Of a stretch of DNA of 64,000 nucleotides, positions 16,877-25,913 are shown piece by piece. Each line of letters begins with the position of its first letter. The first letter of the stretch is position 1. The position numbers and the translations under genes were made by a program. The notes below the pieces were generated by a model, which saw nothing but the letters and a program-made list of their open reading frames with translations, was not told the origin of the DNA and ran no database searches. The stretch is from Chitinophaga varians. GTDB lineage: Bacteria; Bacteroidota; Bacteroidia; Chitinophagales; Chitinophagaceae. The stretch is taken from assembly GCF_014529945.1 (NCBI RefSeq), contig NZ_JACVFB010000001.1, positions 1,550,001 to 1,614,000 of the forward strand. Direction: 5' to 3'.

Positions 16877-19800
16877 ATGTTAAACCAGTCGGCTTCTGCG
16901 CGCAAGGAGGAAATGGAACATTTCCGCAAGTTTTTTCTATTGTCCAATGATTTGTTCTGTCTGGTAGGCAGCAGTGGCACCTTTGAGATGGTGAACCCCG
17001 CTTTCTCAAAGGTGCTTGGCTGGAAACCTGAAGAGATACTGGGCCGTCCGGTGTTTGATATCATCCATCCGGAAGATGCCGACAGCTCCGGGGAACAACT
17101 GAAAGGACTAAACGAAGGGATTGATACGGTCAACTTCGTGAACCGCATGCGTAAGACAGACGGTGAATACGTTTGGTTGCAATGGATGGCTTCTCCCGAA
17201 ATGGAGAACGGCAATATCTTCGCCGTAGGCAGGGACATCACACAGGAAATCCTGCATGAACGCCAGTTACAGGAAAGTGAACACCAGTTCAGGGTGTTTT
17301 TTAATAACTCCCGGGGTATGATGTGCATGCATGACCTCGAAGGGAAACTGCTTGCTGTAAACCGCGCCAGCGCGGAAAGCCTGGGCTATCAACCGGAAGA
17401 AATCATCGGCAAAACACTCTGGGATATCGTGCCCGCGGCGTTTTCAGAAGGTGTATATGAATATCTTGATGCTGTCAAAAAAGAAAAGCAGGTAAGCGGT
17501 ATCATGCATACACGCCACCGCGATGGCAACATACGGATCTGGCTGTACAACAACGTACTCGAATACTCTATAGACGGGCATCCTTACGTGATCGCCAACG
17601 CGCTGGACATAACGTTGAGGCACGCACTGGAGAAAGACCTGAAACTGACCACGCAAATGTTGGAACAGACTAACAGCGTGGCCCGGATTGGGTTCTGGCA
17701 GTTTGATGTATTAAGAGAAATACCCTATTGGTCCGATGTGACCCGCCACATTCATGAGGTAGACGATGATTTTGAGCCTTCGCTGGAAAGTGCATTGAAC
17801 TTCTACAAGGGGGCTAACCGCACAGCGATGGAGGAGGCGGTTAACAGAGGGATACAATTTCATGAGCCCTGGGACATAGAACTGGAGATCGTTACGGCCA
17901 AAGGCAGAAATATCTGGATACGCTCCATCGGTAGTACGGAAGTCCGAGATGGTAAATGTGTCCGGTTGTATGGCACTTTCCAGGACATAGACCGGCAAAA
18001 GCGGCTGGAAGAAGAAATACAACGGGCACGTAAACTGTTGGAGGATGTTCTTCAATCAGCCACAGACGTTAGTATCATCGCTACCGGACTGGATGGTACG
18101 ATCACCCTGTTTAATACAGGCGCTGAAAAACTGTTGGGCTATACCTCCCGGGAGATCGTCGGTAAACAAACGCCGGCCACTTTCCATGAACCGGCCGAAC
18201 TGTTTGAAAGGGCCGGGGCCAGAGGCGTTGCGCCCATGGAAATATTCGCCATGGCGGCAGCCCGTCAGCGACAGGCCGCACAACAGGAGTGGACGTATAT
18301 ACGAAAAGACGGTTCTGCCGTAAACGTATCCCTCGTGATATCGGCCATCCATAATATGGACAATGAACTGACAGGATACCTGCATATCGCTACGGATATT
18401 ACTGACCAGAAGAAAGCAGAGCAACTGCTGCTCGATGAAAAATCAAAGCTCTCTGCTTTTGTGGAGCATACCCCCGCGGCGGTGGTGATGCTGGATAAAC
18501 GGCTGCGTATTATCGCCTGTAGCAATGCCTGGGAGGAAGACAATGGCCTGAAAGGTCAGGCTCTTTACGGCAAAACGGTCTATGAACTGTTGCCCGATAT
18601 TCCGGAAGGCTTCAAACAAGTCTACCGTGATACCGTTGCCGGCAAAACAGAGAAGAATGGAGAATTCATCTGGCGCCCACCGGGATGGAAGCACGATCAG
18701 CACCTGCGTTGGGAGGTAAGGCCCTGGTTCCACCATGATGGCGGCATCGGCGGTATCACCATCCTCACGGAAGATGTAACTGCTAATGCGTTACATCAGG
18801 AAGAACTGCGGCAGGCCAAACTATTGGCGGAACAGGCCAGTGTGGCCAAGTCAGAGTTCCTGGCCAATATGAGCCACGAAATCAGAACACCGCTGAATGG
18901 TATCATCGGCTTTACAGACCTCGTACTGAAAACACGTCTCAACGACGTGCAACACCAGTACCTGTCTATTGTGAACCAGAGCGCGGGCACCCTGCTGAAT
19001 ATCATCAATGATATCCTTGACTTTTCGAAGATCGAAGCAGGCAAACTGGAACTGGACATTCAAAAACTGGACATCTTCGAAGTGAGCAGCCAGGTGAGCG
19101 ATATGGTGAAGTTTCAGGCACAGAGCAAAGGACTGGAAATGATCTACGATGTATCTGCCGAACTGCCCCGCTTTATCTGGACCGATCAGCTGCGACTAAA
19201 ACAGATATTGGTCAACCTGCTCTCCAATGCGGTCAAGTTCACCGAAAAAGGAGAAGTAGGCCTGAAAATATACCCCGTTTCTCCCGCTAACGCGCAATAC
19301 CAGCGTGTTGTCCGCTTTGAGGTATCTGACACCGGTATTGGTATCCGGCAGGAGAGACAGGAAAAAATATTTGAAGCTTTCTCTCAGGAAGATATCTCCA
19401 TCACCAAAAGATATGGTGGCACGGGCTTAGGCCTTACTATCTCCAATAAGCTGCTGGCGCTGATGAACAGCCGGCTGCAACTGCAAAGCACGCCGGGAGA
19501 GGGAAGCACCTTCTTTTTTGAAGTAATGGTGGAAACAGCCGACGGCCCGCCGGTAACATGGCAACATATTGAGGCCGTGAAAAAAGTACTGGTGACAGAT
19601 GATAATGAACATAACCGCACCATCCTGCAACAGATGCTGCTGCTGAAAGGCATCGAGACAGACATGGCTAAAAGCGGCTTTGAAGCGTTGCAGCTGCTGA
19701 TGGAAGGGCGTACCTACGACGCGGTATTGATGGACTATCATATGCCGGTAATGGATGGACTGGAAACGCTCCGTAAAATGCGGAAGATGGCCGACCAGCT

Positions 19801-20746
19801 GGGCACCTGGACACCGGTGGTGTTGTTGTACAGCTCTTCAGATGATGAAACCGTACAGCGGGTTTGTGAAGAGCTGAAAGTGGAACAACGACTGGTAAAA
19901 CCGGTAAAAATGCAGGACCTGTATAATGCGCTGGCACATCTGTCGCAGAAGCATGCGGAGCATAACGGCGCCGGACCGGCCACACCGCAAAAGCGGAAGC
20001 CGGAGCGCACGGCTTTAAAAGTACTGTTGGCAGAAGATAACAATGTCAATATGCTGTTGATTAAAACCATTATTTCCCGCTCTATTCCTACATCTACCAT
20101 TATAGAAGCTAAGACAGGGCAGGAGGCGGTGTCGTTGTATGTGGGCGAACAACCGGACCTCATTTTTATGGATATCCAAATGCCGGAAATGAACGGGTAT
20201 GATGCCACCCGTCGTATCCGGGAACTGTTTCCGGAAAAGCATACTCCCGTGATCGCACTGACCGCCGGTAATACCAAAGGAGAACGTGAGCGATGCCAGG
20301 ACGCCGGCATGGACGATTTCCTGTCGAAGCCTTTTGTGGAGGACGAAATCCTGGAACTGGTGAATAAATGGGTGGGCAATGAAGAACCAGACGCTTTACC
20401 ACCTACAGGTGTAAAGCCGTTGGACCTCTCCGTGTTGATGGGTTACCTCGCCAGTGACAACCAGCAGGACCCGCTGCTCCGGGAAACGCTCTTGCTGCTG
20501 CTGGAGGATTGTAAATCGGTCAGGAAGGAACTGGCGGAAAAGGACATGACCCAGCATCCCAAAAGGATGGGGGAGATATGCCATAGTATGCGGAGCGTGA
20601 CAACCTACGCAGGTTTGAGCGCATTGGAAAAAGCTATGCGGGATACAGAAAGTAACGGGCCCACAGCAGAACGGTTACAGGTACTGGCCACCGAACTGGA
20701 CAACGCGATTGTTGCGGTTCAGCTGGCGCTGGACCAGTTGCCCTGA
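16877..20746 (+). CDS. Multi-PAS hybrid histidine kinase with two receivers and HPt-like end
   Basis: A 1289-residue soluble sensor kinase without membrane segments. In order: five PAS-type domains (about 17-130, 137-255, 265-375, 385-510, 520-640), HisKA with H667 in MSHEIRTPLNG, HATPase_c (about 760-890, with GTGLGLTI), receiver 1 (D953 in LMDYHMPVMDG), receiver 2 (D1099 in FMDIQMPEMNG) and a C-terminal HPt-like region. The candidate phospho-histidine H1236 lies in ICHSMRSVTTYAG, where the usual K-G after the histidine is R-S. The layout is a complete phosphorelay in one chain; the input signal is unknown. It ends 2 nt from the convergent polysaccharide operon, which could be its target. 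Confidence 0.92.
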   Translation: MLNQSASARKEEMEHFRKFFLLSNDLFCLVGSSGTFEMVNPAFSKVLGWKPEEILGRPVFDIIHPEDADSSGEQLKGLNEGIDTVNFVNRMRKTDGEYVWLQWMASPEMENGNIFAVGRDITQEILHERQLQESEHQFRVFFNNSRGMMCMHDLEGKLLAVNRASAESLGYQPEEIIGKTLWDIVPAAFSEGVYEYLDAVKKEKQVSGIMHTRHRDGNIRIWLYNNVLEYSIDGHPYVIANALDITLRHALEKDLKLTTQMLEQTNSVARIGFWQFDVLREIPYWSDVTRHIHEVDDDFEPSLESALNFYKGANRTAMEEAVNRGIQFHEPWDIELEIVTAKGRNIWIRSIGSTEVRDGKCVRLYGTFQDIDRQKRLEEEIQRARKLLEDVLQSATDVSIIATGLDGTITLFNTGAEKLLGYTSREIVGKQTPATFHEPAELFERAGARGVAPMEIFAMAAARQRQAAQQEWTYIRKDGSAVNVSLVISAIHNMDNELTGYLHIATDITDQKKAEQLLLDEKSKLSAFVEHTPAAVVMLDKRLRIIACSNAWEEDNGLKGQALYGKTVYELLPDIPEGFKQVYRDTVAGKTEKNGEFIWRPPGWKHDQHLRWEVRPWFHHDGGIGGITILTEDVTANALHQEELRQAKLLAEQASVAKSEFLANMSHEIRTPLNGIIGFTDLVLKTRLNDVQHQYLSIVNQSAGTLLNIINDILDFSKIEAGKLELDIQKLDIFEVSSQVSDMVKFQAQSKGLEMIYDVSAELPRFIWTDQLRLKQILVNLLSNAVKFTEKGEVGLKIYPVSPANAQYQRVVRFEVSDTGIGIRQERQEKIFEAFSQEDISITKRYGGTGLGLTISNKLLALMNSRLQLQSTPGEGSTFFFEVMVETADGPPVTWQHIEAVKKVLVTDDNEHNRTILQQMLLLKGIETDMAKSGFEALQLLMEGRTYDAVLMDYHMPVMDGLETLRKMRKMADQLGTWTPVVLLYSSSDDETVQRVCEELKVEQRLVKPVKMQDLYNALAHLSQKHAEHNGAGPATPQKRKPERTALKVLLAEDNNVNMLLIKTIISRSIPTSTIIEAKTGQEAVSLYVGEQPDLIFMDIQMPEMNGYDATRRIRELFPEKHTPVIALTAGNTKGERERCQDAGMDDFLSKPFVEDEILELVNKWVGNEEPDALPPTGVKPLDLSVLMGYLASDNQQDPLLRETLLLLLEDCKSVRKELAEKDMTQHPKRMGEICHSMRSVTTYAGLSALEKAMRDTESNGPTAERLQVLATELDNAIVAVQLALDQLP

Positions 20747-20748
20747 TA

Positions 20749-23013
20749 TTATTGCACATAAACTTCATCACAACAGATAGCCGGCCGTTTGCTTTCGGGC
20801 GCTTCCCGCCATATGGGGATTTCCGTGGGGCAAACACCGGTGATCCGGATGTAACGTACAGGCTTTCCCGTTAGTTTGAAAGATACCGGCGTGTTTTTTA
20901 TATCGTAGTCTTCTCCCTGTAGCGGCGTAATGGTTTGTTCTCCCACATCCGTAAAATGGGCGTTGTCATCTGACACGGCAATAACAACGCGGGTGGGATT
21001 AAAAATATAATGACGGGCATCCTGTAAGAAGTGCATGAACACGGTATTGACCGGTTTGGCGGTACCCAGATCTATCACCGCTACGAGATCTTTGCCGTAC
21101 AGGTACAGCCAGTTGAGGCTGAAGTCTTTGCCACCTTCGAGCCCGTCGGTAAGCGTCTGTGCGCCTTTGCCCGGAAACTCCGGCGGGGGCGGGTTCACCA
21201 GTGATACTTTGGTCCTGAAAGCGAGGCTGTTGGTCCATTTGCGGGCAAACAGGCTATCCCATTCCTGTTGATAGCCGTCGGGGCTAACACCGCCCTCGGC
21301 CAGTGTAATGACACCGGTTTCTTTACAGCGCGCGGTAAATTTCCGCACTCTTTCCGGCCAGCGCGGATTGACCGTATATTCTTTTCCGTTAGCATCGAGG
21401 TAGCCGTGCGGCTCTGTGCCGAAGAAACGGGACTGCTGCAGTACGGCATATTCCAGCGGTAACCGTGCCGCATATACGCGTTTTAACAACTCAGTTTGTC
21501 CTTCAACGGCAGCTTCAGCTTTGTCGAGCAGCTTGCTGTAGGTATCAATCGCCAAAGGCGACAGATAGTCACGGTGATGATTGACAGGGTTGCCGTAGAT
21601 ATCAAGCGGAGCGTGGGTTTGTTTGAGTGTGTTCACCAGCGCGTCTATATACTGCCGCATGTTTTTGCCGGCTTTACCGTAGTATCCCTGTAAAAAGTCA
21701 TCCTGTAATTTATCGGCATCGGTTTTCGGATTCCAGAGGTATTTGGCCTGCACATAGGCGTTGAACGCTGCCATGTCGCTATGGGTATCGCCACTGCCTT
21801 GTGAGAACACGCCGCTGACCTTATGGTCAGAAAAGTATTGCAGATTCGGCTGCAGATTGGCATAGTCGGGGAACGGCGCCAGGTAGTTGGTGAACTGGGT
21901 CGTATAATCCCATACAAAAAGTCGGGACGTCACGGCACCCCATGCCTCCAGGTTGTTACGGAAAGTGGCAGCTGACGGAATGCTGCTCAGCGGCTCCTGC
22001 CGCAGCGCGTCGATGGAGCTGAGCATAATGATCACATTAGCGGCCGGTTTGGTGCGTTGCGGTGGTTTGGAGGAATACAGGTACGACAGGGTGGTGAACT
22101 GTTGCTCCGGAAACTGCGCCGCCACTTTGTTAACGAAACGTACCAGTGAGCCGGACGGACCACCTTCTTCGGCGTCCACCTTACGGCAAAGGTCGCAGGT
22201 ACAGTAGCCGCCGCCATCTTCCTGTGAGATCGACCAGTACATAGCGTCCGGATTGTCTTTGATGGCCTGGCGCAGGGAGTCCACCACCAGCCGGAATACA
22301 TTTTCATTGCTAAGGCACAGCTGCGTAGGCTGCCGGATACCTTTCACCATGGCGAAATATTCCGGATGGTTCGCAAACCAGGCGCGGGGTGGCACCAGCT
22401 TAAAGAAAGAGTGGCCCCATAACCCCCAGAGGTCTTCAAAGCGATGTAGTTTATGCCATTCGAGGTATTCATTGTCGAACGCAGCGGGATAATAGGTTTC
22501 GCGGTAGCTGAAAGCCGGTTCCTGTAAGTCGTGCAGTTGTGCCGGCACGCGTACGTCTTTAACAACGGGCACTGTGGCCGGCGCCTGGCTGTACTTGCGG
22601 CAACCGAGATACTGTTCCAGCAGGGTGTAGGCGCCGTATACCACGCCTTTGCCGCTGCCGCCGATGATATAGACGTCACGCGCATCGGTGGCCAGCATAA
22701 AACCTTCCGGTTTTATTTTCCCGGTATTGATATTGGCGGCATGATCGGTATGGCCAATAAAAATAGCCGGCTGGTTTTTATCTTTTAAGGTATTCTCTTT
22801 GACAATGCTCAGGCTGGCGCCGGACATCCGCTTTACATATTCTTTCAACACATCAGCGGCATGCTGGTCGTTCTTGCCGGCATCAGCGGGCAATACGATC
22901 ACATAGTTGCTCTTACCGCCCGATACCAATGTGATATCACCACCGGTAAGGGACTGGCAGCCGTAACCGAACAAACTCATGATGTAAAGTAGGTATGTCA
23001 TCTTCCTGCGCAT
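20749..23013 (-). CDS. DUF4838 lipoprotein (glycoside-hydrolase-like)
   Basis: A 754-residue predicted lipoprotein (lipobox FGYGC, C19). The N-terminal part (about 30-150) resembles the GH20/GH67-type alpha/beta domain that precedes catalytic barrels. The DUF4838 core follows, with the signature SISQEDGGGYCTCDLCRK around residues 245-262. The last 150 residues look like an F5/8 type C carbohydrate-binding domain (SDDNAHFTDVGEQTITPL, VRYIRITGVCP). It is the last gene of the six-gene operon, 8 bp after the porin. By analogy with PgaB in the poly-GlcNAc system, it may trim or modify the exported polymer. That role is inference; no catalytic activity is established for the family here. Confidence 0.8.
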   Translation of the reverse strand: MRRKMTYLLYIMSLFGYGCQSLTGGDITLVSGGKSNYVIVLPADAGKNDQHAADVLKEYVKRMSGASLSIVKENTLKDKNQPAIFIGHTDHAANINTGKIKPEGFMLATDARDVYIIGGSGKGVVYGAYTLLEQYLGCRKYSQAPATVPVVKDVRVPAQLHDLQEPAFSYRETYYPAAFDNEYLEWHKLHRFEDLWGLWGHSFFKLVPPRAWFANHPEYFAMVKGIRQPTQLCLSNENVFRLVVDSLRQAIKDNPDAMYWSISQEDGGGYCTCDLCRKVDAEEGGPSGSLVRFVNKVAAQFPEQQFTTLSYLYSSKPPQRTKPAANVIIMLSSIDALRQEPLSSIPSAATFRNNLEAWGAVTSRLFVWDYTTQFTNYLAPFPDYANLQPNLQYFSDHKVSGVFSQGSGDTHSDMAAFNAYVQAKYLWNPKTDADKLQDDFLQGYYGKAGKNMRQYIDALVNTLKQTHAPLDIYGNPVNHHRDYLSPLAIDTYSKLLDKAEAAVEGQTELLKRVYAARLPLEYAVLQQSRFFGTEPHGYLDANGKEYTVNPRWPERVRKFTARCKETGVITLAEGGVSPDGYQQEWDSLFARKWTNSLAFRTKVSLVNPPPPEFPGKGAQTLTDGLEGGKDFSLNWLYLYGKDLVAVIDLGTAKPVNTVFMHFLQDARHYIFNPTRVVIAVSDDNAHFTDVGEQTITPLQGEDYDIKNTPVSFKLTGKPVRYIRITGVCPTEIPIWREAPESKRPAICCDEVYVQ

Positions 23014-23021
23014 AAAATTGG

Positions 23022-25895
23022 TTAGAATTTTCGTTGTACCGTTACAAAGATATCGTACTGGTTTTGAAAAATGGTGGGACTGATCTTCTGGTTGATCCAG
23101 GTACCATAAAGCCCCAGTGTGGTGCGGTATCTGATGGTTTTCTGGTAACCGGCCCCCACGCTGCGGGTCAGCAGTCCTGCCAGTTGCGGGAACTGTACCA
23201 GACGGCTGCGGTCATCAGGCGAGGTACCCAGACCTGCCACCAGCAACAGATAGTCCTGGTCACGGTTCATATAGTACCGGGTGGTGAGGTTGAAAGAGGT
23301 ATAAAAATGGGGCTGGTCGCTGATGAAATAAGCTCGCAGGTTCACATAAAAGTCGTTAAACCGGTTAGCGATTGATACCACGCCGGAATACACGTTGGAA
23401 GTGTCTGCCTTCAGATACCTGGCGCCCAGCTCTGCTTCTATGCTTTTACCAAAGGTATGGAAGAGGGAATAGGCCAGCCGGGCGGTAGGGAACACATCTG
23501 AATTGGCATAACTGGCAAGGGCATACGAATAGTTGCGACGGTTATGTGTGTAGTACAATTCAGCTTCTCCCATTACGCCGGTGCCTTCTGCGCGTCCGCC
23601 ATAGTTAAGCCTGGCGGCGTAACTGCCGCGCTTCATAAAATGGCGGTATTCTGCGGTGGCGATGTTATACCAGCGGCTGGTGCCATAGTCGTAGCTGGAG
23701 CGCAGGAAGAACAACCCAAACTGATTTTTGAGCGTTTTGCTGCGGAGGTAATCAGCATAGTCGGTATGTGCGGTGGTGTTACTGTAACGCAATAGCGAGT
23801 CGGCAGCCAGTGAGGCGGCGCCATAGTCTTTTTTATTTTCGAGGGTGACCACACGTTTTTCCAGGAAAGCCGCGTTGTCCGGATAATACCGGAGCCCCTG
23901 ATCAGCATAGGCCAGGGCGCTGTCATAGGCGCCTTTCCCATTGTACAGGTTGATGGTATATAACAACGCTGCCGAGTCTTTCCGGTTGATGGCCAGCACC
24001 TGACGGAAAGTTTGCAGCGCACTGTCGGGTTGCTGATTGCGCTGGGCAGTGGTGCCGGCGGCCAGCAGATTGTCTGTATAGGCGTTGCGGTATTTAGCTG
24101 TAAAAGGATACTGCTGCCGCAGGCTGTCGAGGATAGCGCCGGCAGCCCCGTATTGATGTTGTGTGGTGAGGATGCCGGCTTTCTTAAATAACAGCTCCCT
24201 GTTGTGTGGATCACGTTGCAGTGCCTGGTCCAGCCAGGTGAGCGCGCTGTCCGGCTGTTGCATGGCGCTTTCTGCGTTGATCAGGTATTGGAGGGCTTCC
24301 GGCTGTCCGGGCTGTAAGGCCAGTACCGCCTGGAACTGCCTTTTGGCTTGTTCATATTCTTCGTTTTGCATCAGTATTCTGCCCGCGCTCAGGTGGATGT
24401 CCTGTAATAACGAGGAGTACTGTGCGTTGACAGGGTACTGTTGCAGCAGTGTTTCCATAATGGCCGTGGCCTGATCGTATTGGCCCATGTCGGCCAGTAT
24501 GTTGGCCTTCTTCAGCAGGAAGCGTGCGTTGCCGGGATGTTGCAGTAATGCCTGATCGAGTACGGTCACGGCCTGTGCAGGCTTTTTCTGGAGCAGGTAG
24601 GTATTGGTCAGCAGGTCCGGTGCGGTGCTGTCTGCCGGCGCGATGCGAAGGGCATTTTCAAATGCGGTAATAGCTTCGGGGTATTGTTGCTGCACCAGAT
24701 ACTCGCGGCCGCTGGCGGTGTAGAGTCGACTGAGGCGTTCCCGTTCGGTGGTATTGCCGGGTTGGCGTTGTAGCAGTCTTTCGGCCAGTACAGCGGCTTC
24801 GGCGTATTTACGGTCGCTTTCCAGCATATCGGTTTTCAGGCCGAGCAGCCGGGTGTCGTCGGGATGGCTCTTCAGGCCCATGTTGATCCAGTTGAGCGCT
24901 TCGCGGTAAGCGCCGTGGGACACGCTGAGCCCGATCAGCTTCTGCTGGGCTTCCTGGTTACCGGGATTTTTTTCGAGTATGCCGGCATATAGTGCATATG
25001 GATCGGTATTGGTGTAATAAGCGGCAGCTTCCATGCGTAAAGGCACCTGCTGGCTGCGGGCTTTGGTATCTCCCGGAAAACGTTTAATAATATTTTCAAG
25101 GTGACTGATGGCTTCGGGATAGCGGTGCATCTCCTGCAACATCTCCAGCTTGCTCATCAGCAGGTCGTAAGCGTTGGGCCGGGTGGCCAGTTCGGCTTCT
25201 ATGCGTTCGAGCGCGGCACTGTAGTTATTATCACGTATATCCATGCCCGTAAGTGCCTGCCTGGCTTCCTGATTGGAAGGGTCGGTCATCAGCGCCTTTT
25301 CGTAATTGTCACGCGCAAGGTGGTGATAATTGTTTTTACGGAAGTAGCTGCCAGCCAGCAGGAAGTGGCCGGTGACGGTCCTTTGCACAACAGTGTCGGC
25401 ACCATACCTGTCCATGAGGGTATGGGCGTAATTGCTGCCCTGATAAAACTTGCGGGCTTCATCCATGACACCTAGTTTCTTCAGCATAAATTCCCGGTCG
25501 CCGTTGAAGTAACCCAGCGCCATATCTGCATAACATTCAGCTTCCTCGTATTGTTTTTGGGCCAGTTCAATATTAATGGCATAGAGGTAGGCATCGCGGT
25601 AGCGGGGAGCGGTGGTCAGTACCTGCCGGATATATTTCCGGGCGCTGTCCTGCTGACCGGTGAGCTGATACAGCCTGCCCAGCAGTAGTTGCTGGTCCAC
25701 AAAGTCGGGCTGTAGGTCCAGCGCCTGCCGCGAAAGACGGATGGCCTCGGGGTACTGTTTGGCCCGCATGGCTTTTACAGCATCGTCGTAAAGCGTCTCG
25801 GCCGCCCTGCCTTTGTTTTTGTTTTGTGCCATGCCCGGCACAACGGCTACGGTAGCGGTTATCAGGAAAACATATTTCAACACGGATGTCCTCAT
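23022..25895 (-). CDS. TPR protein with YaiO-like outer-membrane beta-barrel
   Basis: A 957-residue protein: signal peptide (about 1-23), some fifteen or more TPR-like repeats (about 30-700, e.g. YPEAIRLSRQALDLQPD, AYDSALAYADQGLRYYPD), then a YaiO-type beta-barrel (about 720-957, starting FGLFFLRSSYDYGTSRWYN and ending VTVQRKF). The architecture, a long periplasmic TPR superhelix feeding an outer-membrane barrel, is that of PgaA and BcsC polysaccharide exporters. It sits between the glycosyltransferases and the DUF4838 gene with 18 and 8 bp gaps, so it is proposed to be the export pore of this operon. Confidence 0.87.
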   Translation of the reverse strand: MRTSVLKYVFLITATVAVVPGMAQNKNKGRAAETLYDDAVKAMRAKQYPEAIRLSRQALDLQPDFVDQQLLLGRLYQLTGQQDSARKYIRQVLTTAPRYRDAYLYAINIELAQKQYEEAECYADMALGYFNGDREFMLKKLGVMDEARKFYQGSNYAHTLMDRYGADTVVQRTVTGHFLLAGSYFRKNNYHHLARDNYEKALMTDPSNQEARQALTGMDIRDNNYSAALERIEAELATRPNAYDLLMSKLEMLQEMHRYPEAISHLENIIKRFPGDTKARSQQVPLRMEAAAYYTNTDPYALYAGILEKNPGNQEAQQKLIGLSVSHGAYREALNWINMGLKSHPDDTRLLGLKTDMLESDRKYAEAAVLAERLLQRQPGNTTERERLSRLYTASGREYLVQQQYPEAITAFENALRIAPADSTAPDLLTNTYLLQKKPAQAVTVLDQALLQHPGNARFLLKKANILADMGQYDQATAIMETLLQQYPVNAQYSSLLQDIHLSAGRILMQNEEYEQAKRQFQAVLALQPGQPEALQYLINAESAMQQPDSALTWLDQALQRDPHNRELLFKKAGILTTQHQYGAAGAILDSLRQQYPFTAKYRNAYTDNLLAAGTTAQRNQQPDSALQTFRQVLAINRKDSAALLYTINLYNGKGAYDSALAYADQGLRYYPDNAAFLEKRVVTLENKKDYGAASLAADSLLRYSNTTAHTDYADYLRSKTLKNQFGLFFLRSSYDYGTSRWYNIATAEYRHFMKRGSYAARLNYGGRAEGTGVMGEAELYYTHNRRNYSYALASYANSDVFPTARLAYSLFHTFGKSIEAELGARYLKADTSNVYSGVVSIANRFNDFYVNLRAYFISDQPHFYTSFNLTTRYYMNRDQDYLLLVAGLGTSPDDRSRLVQFPQLAGLLTRSVGAGYQKTIRYRTTLGLYGTWINQKISPTIFQNQYDIFVTVQRKF

Positions 25896-25913
25896 CTATA
25901 AGAAAAATTTGTA

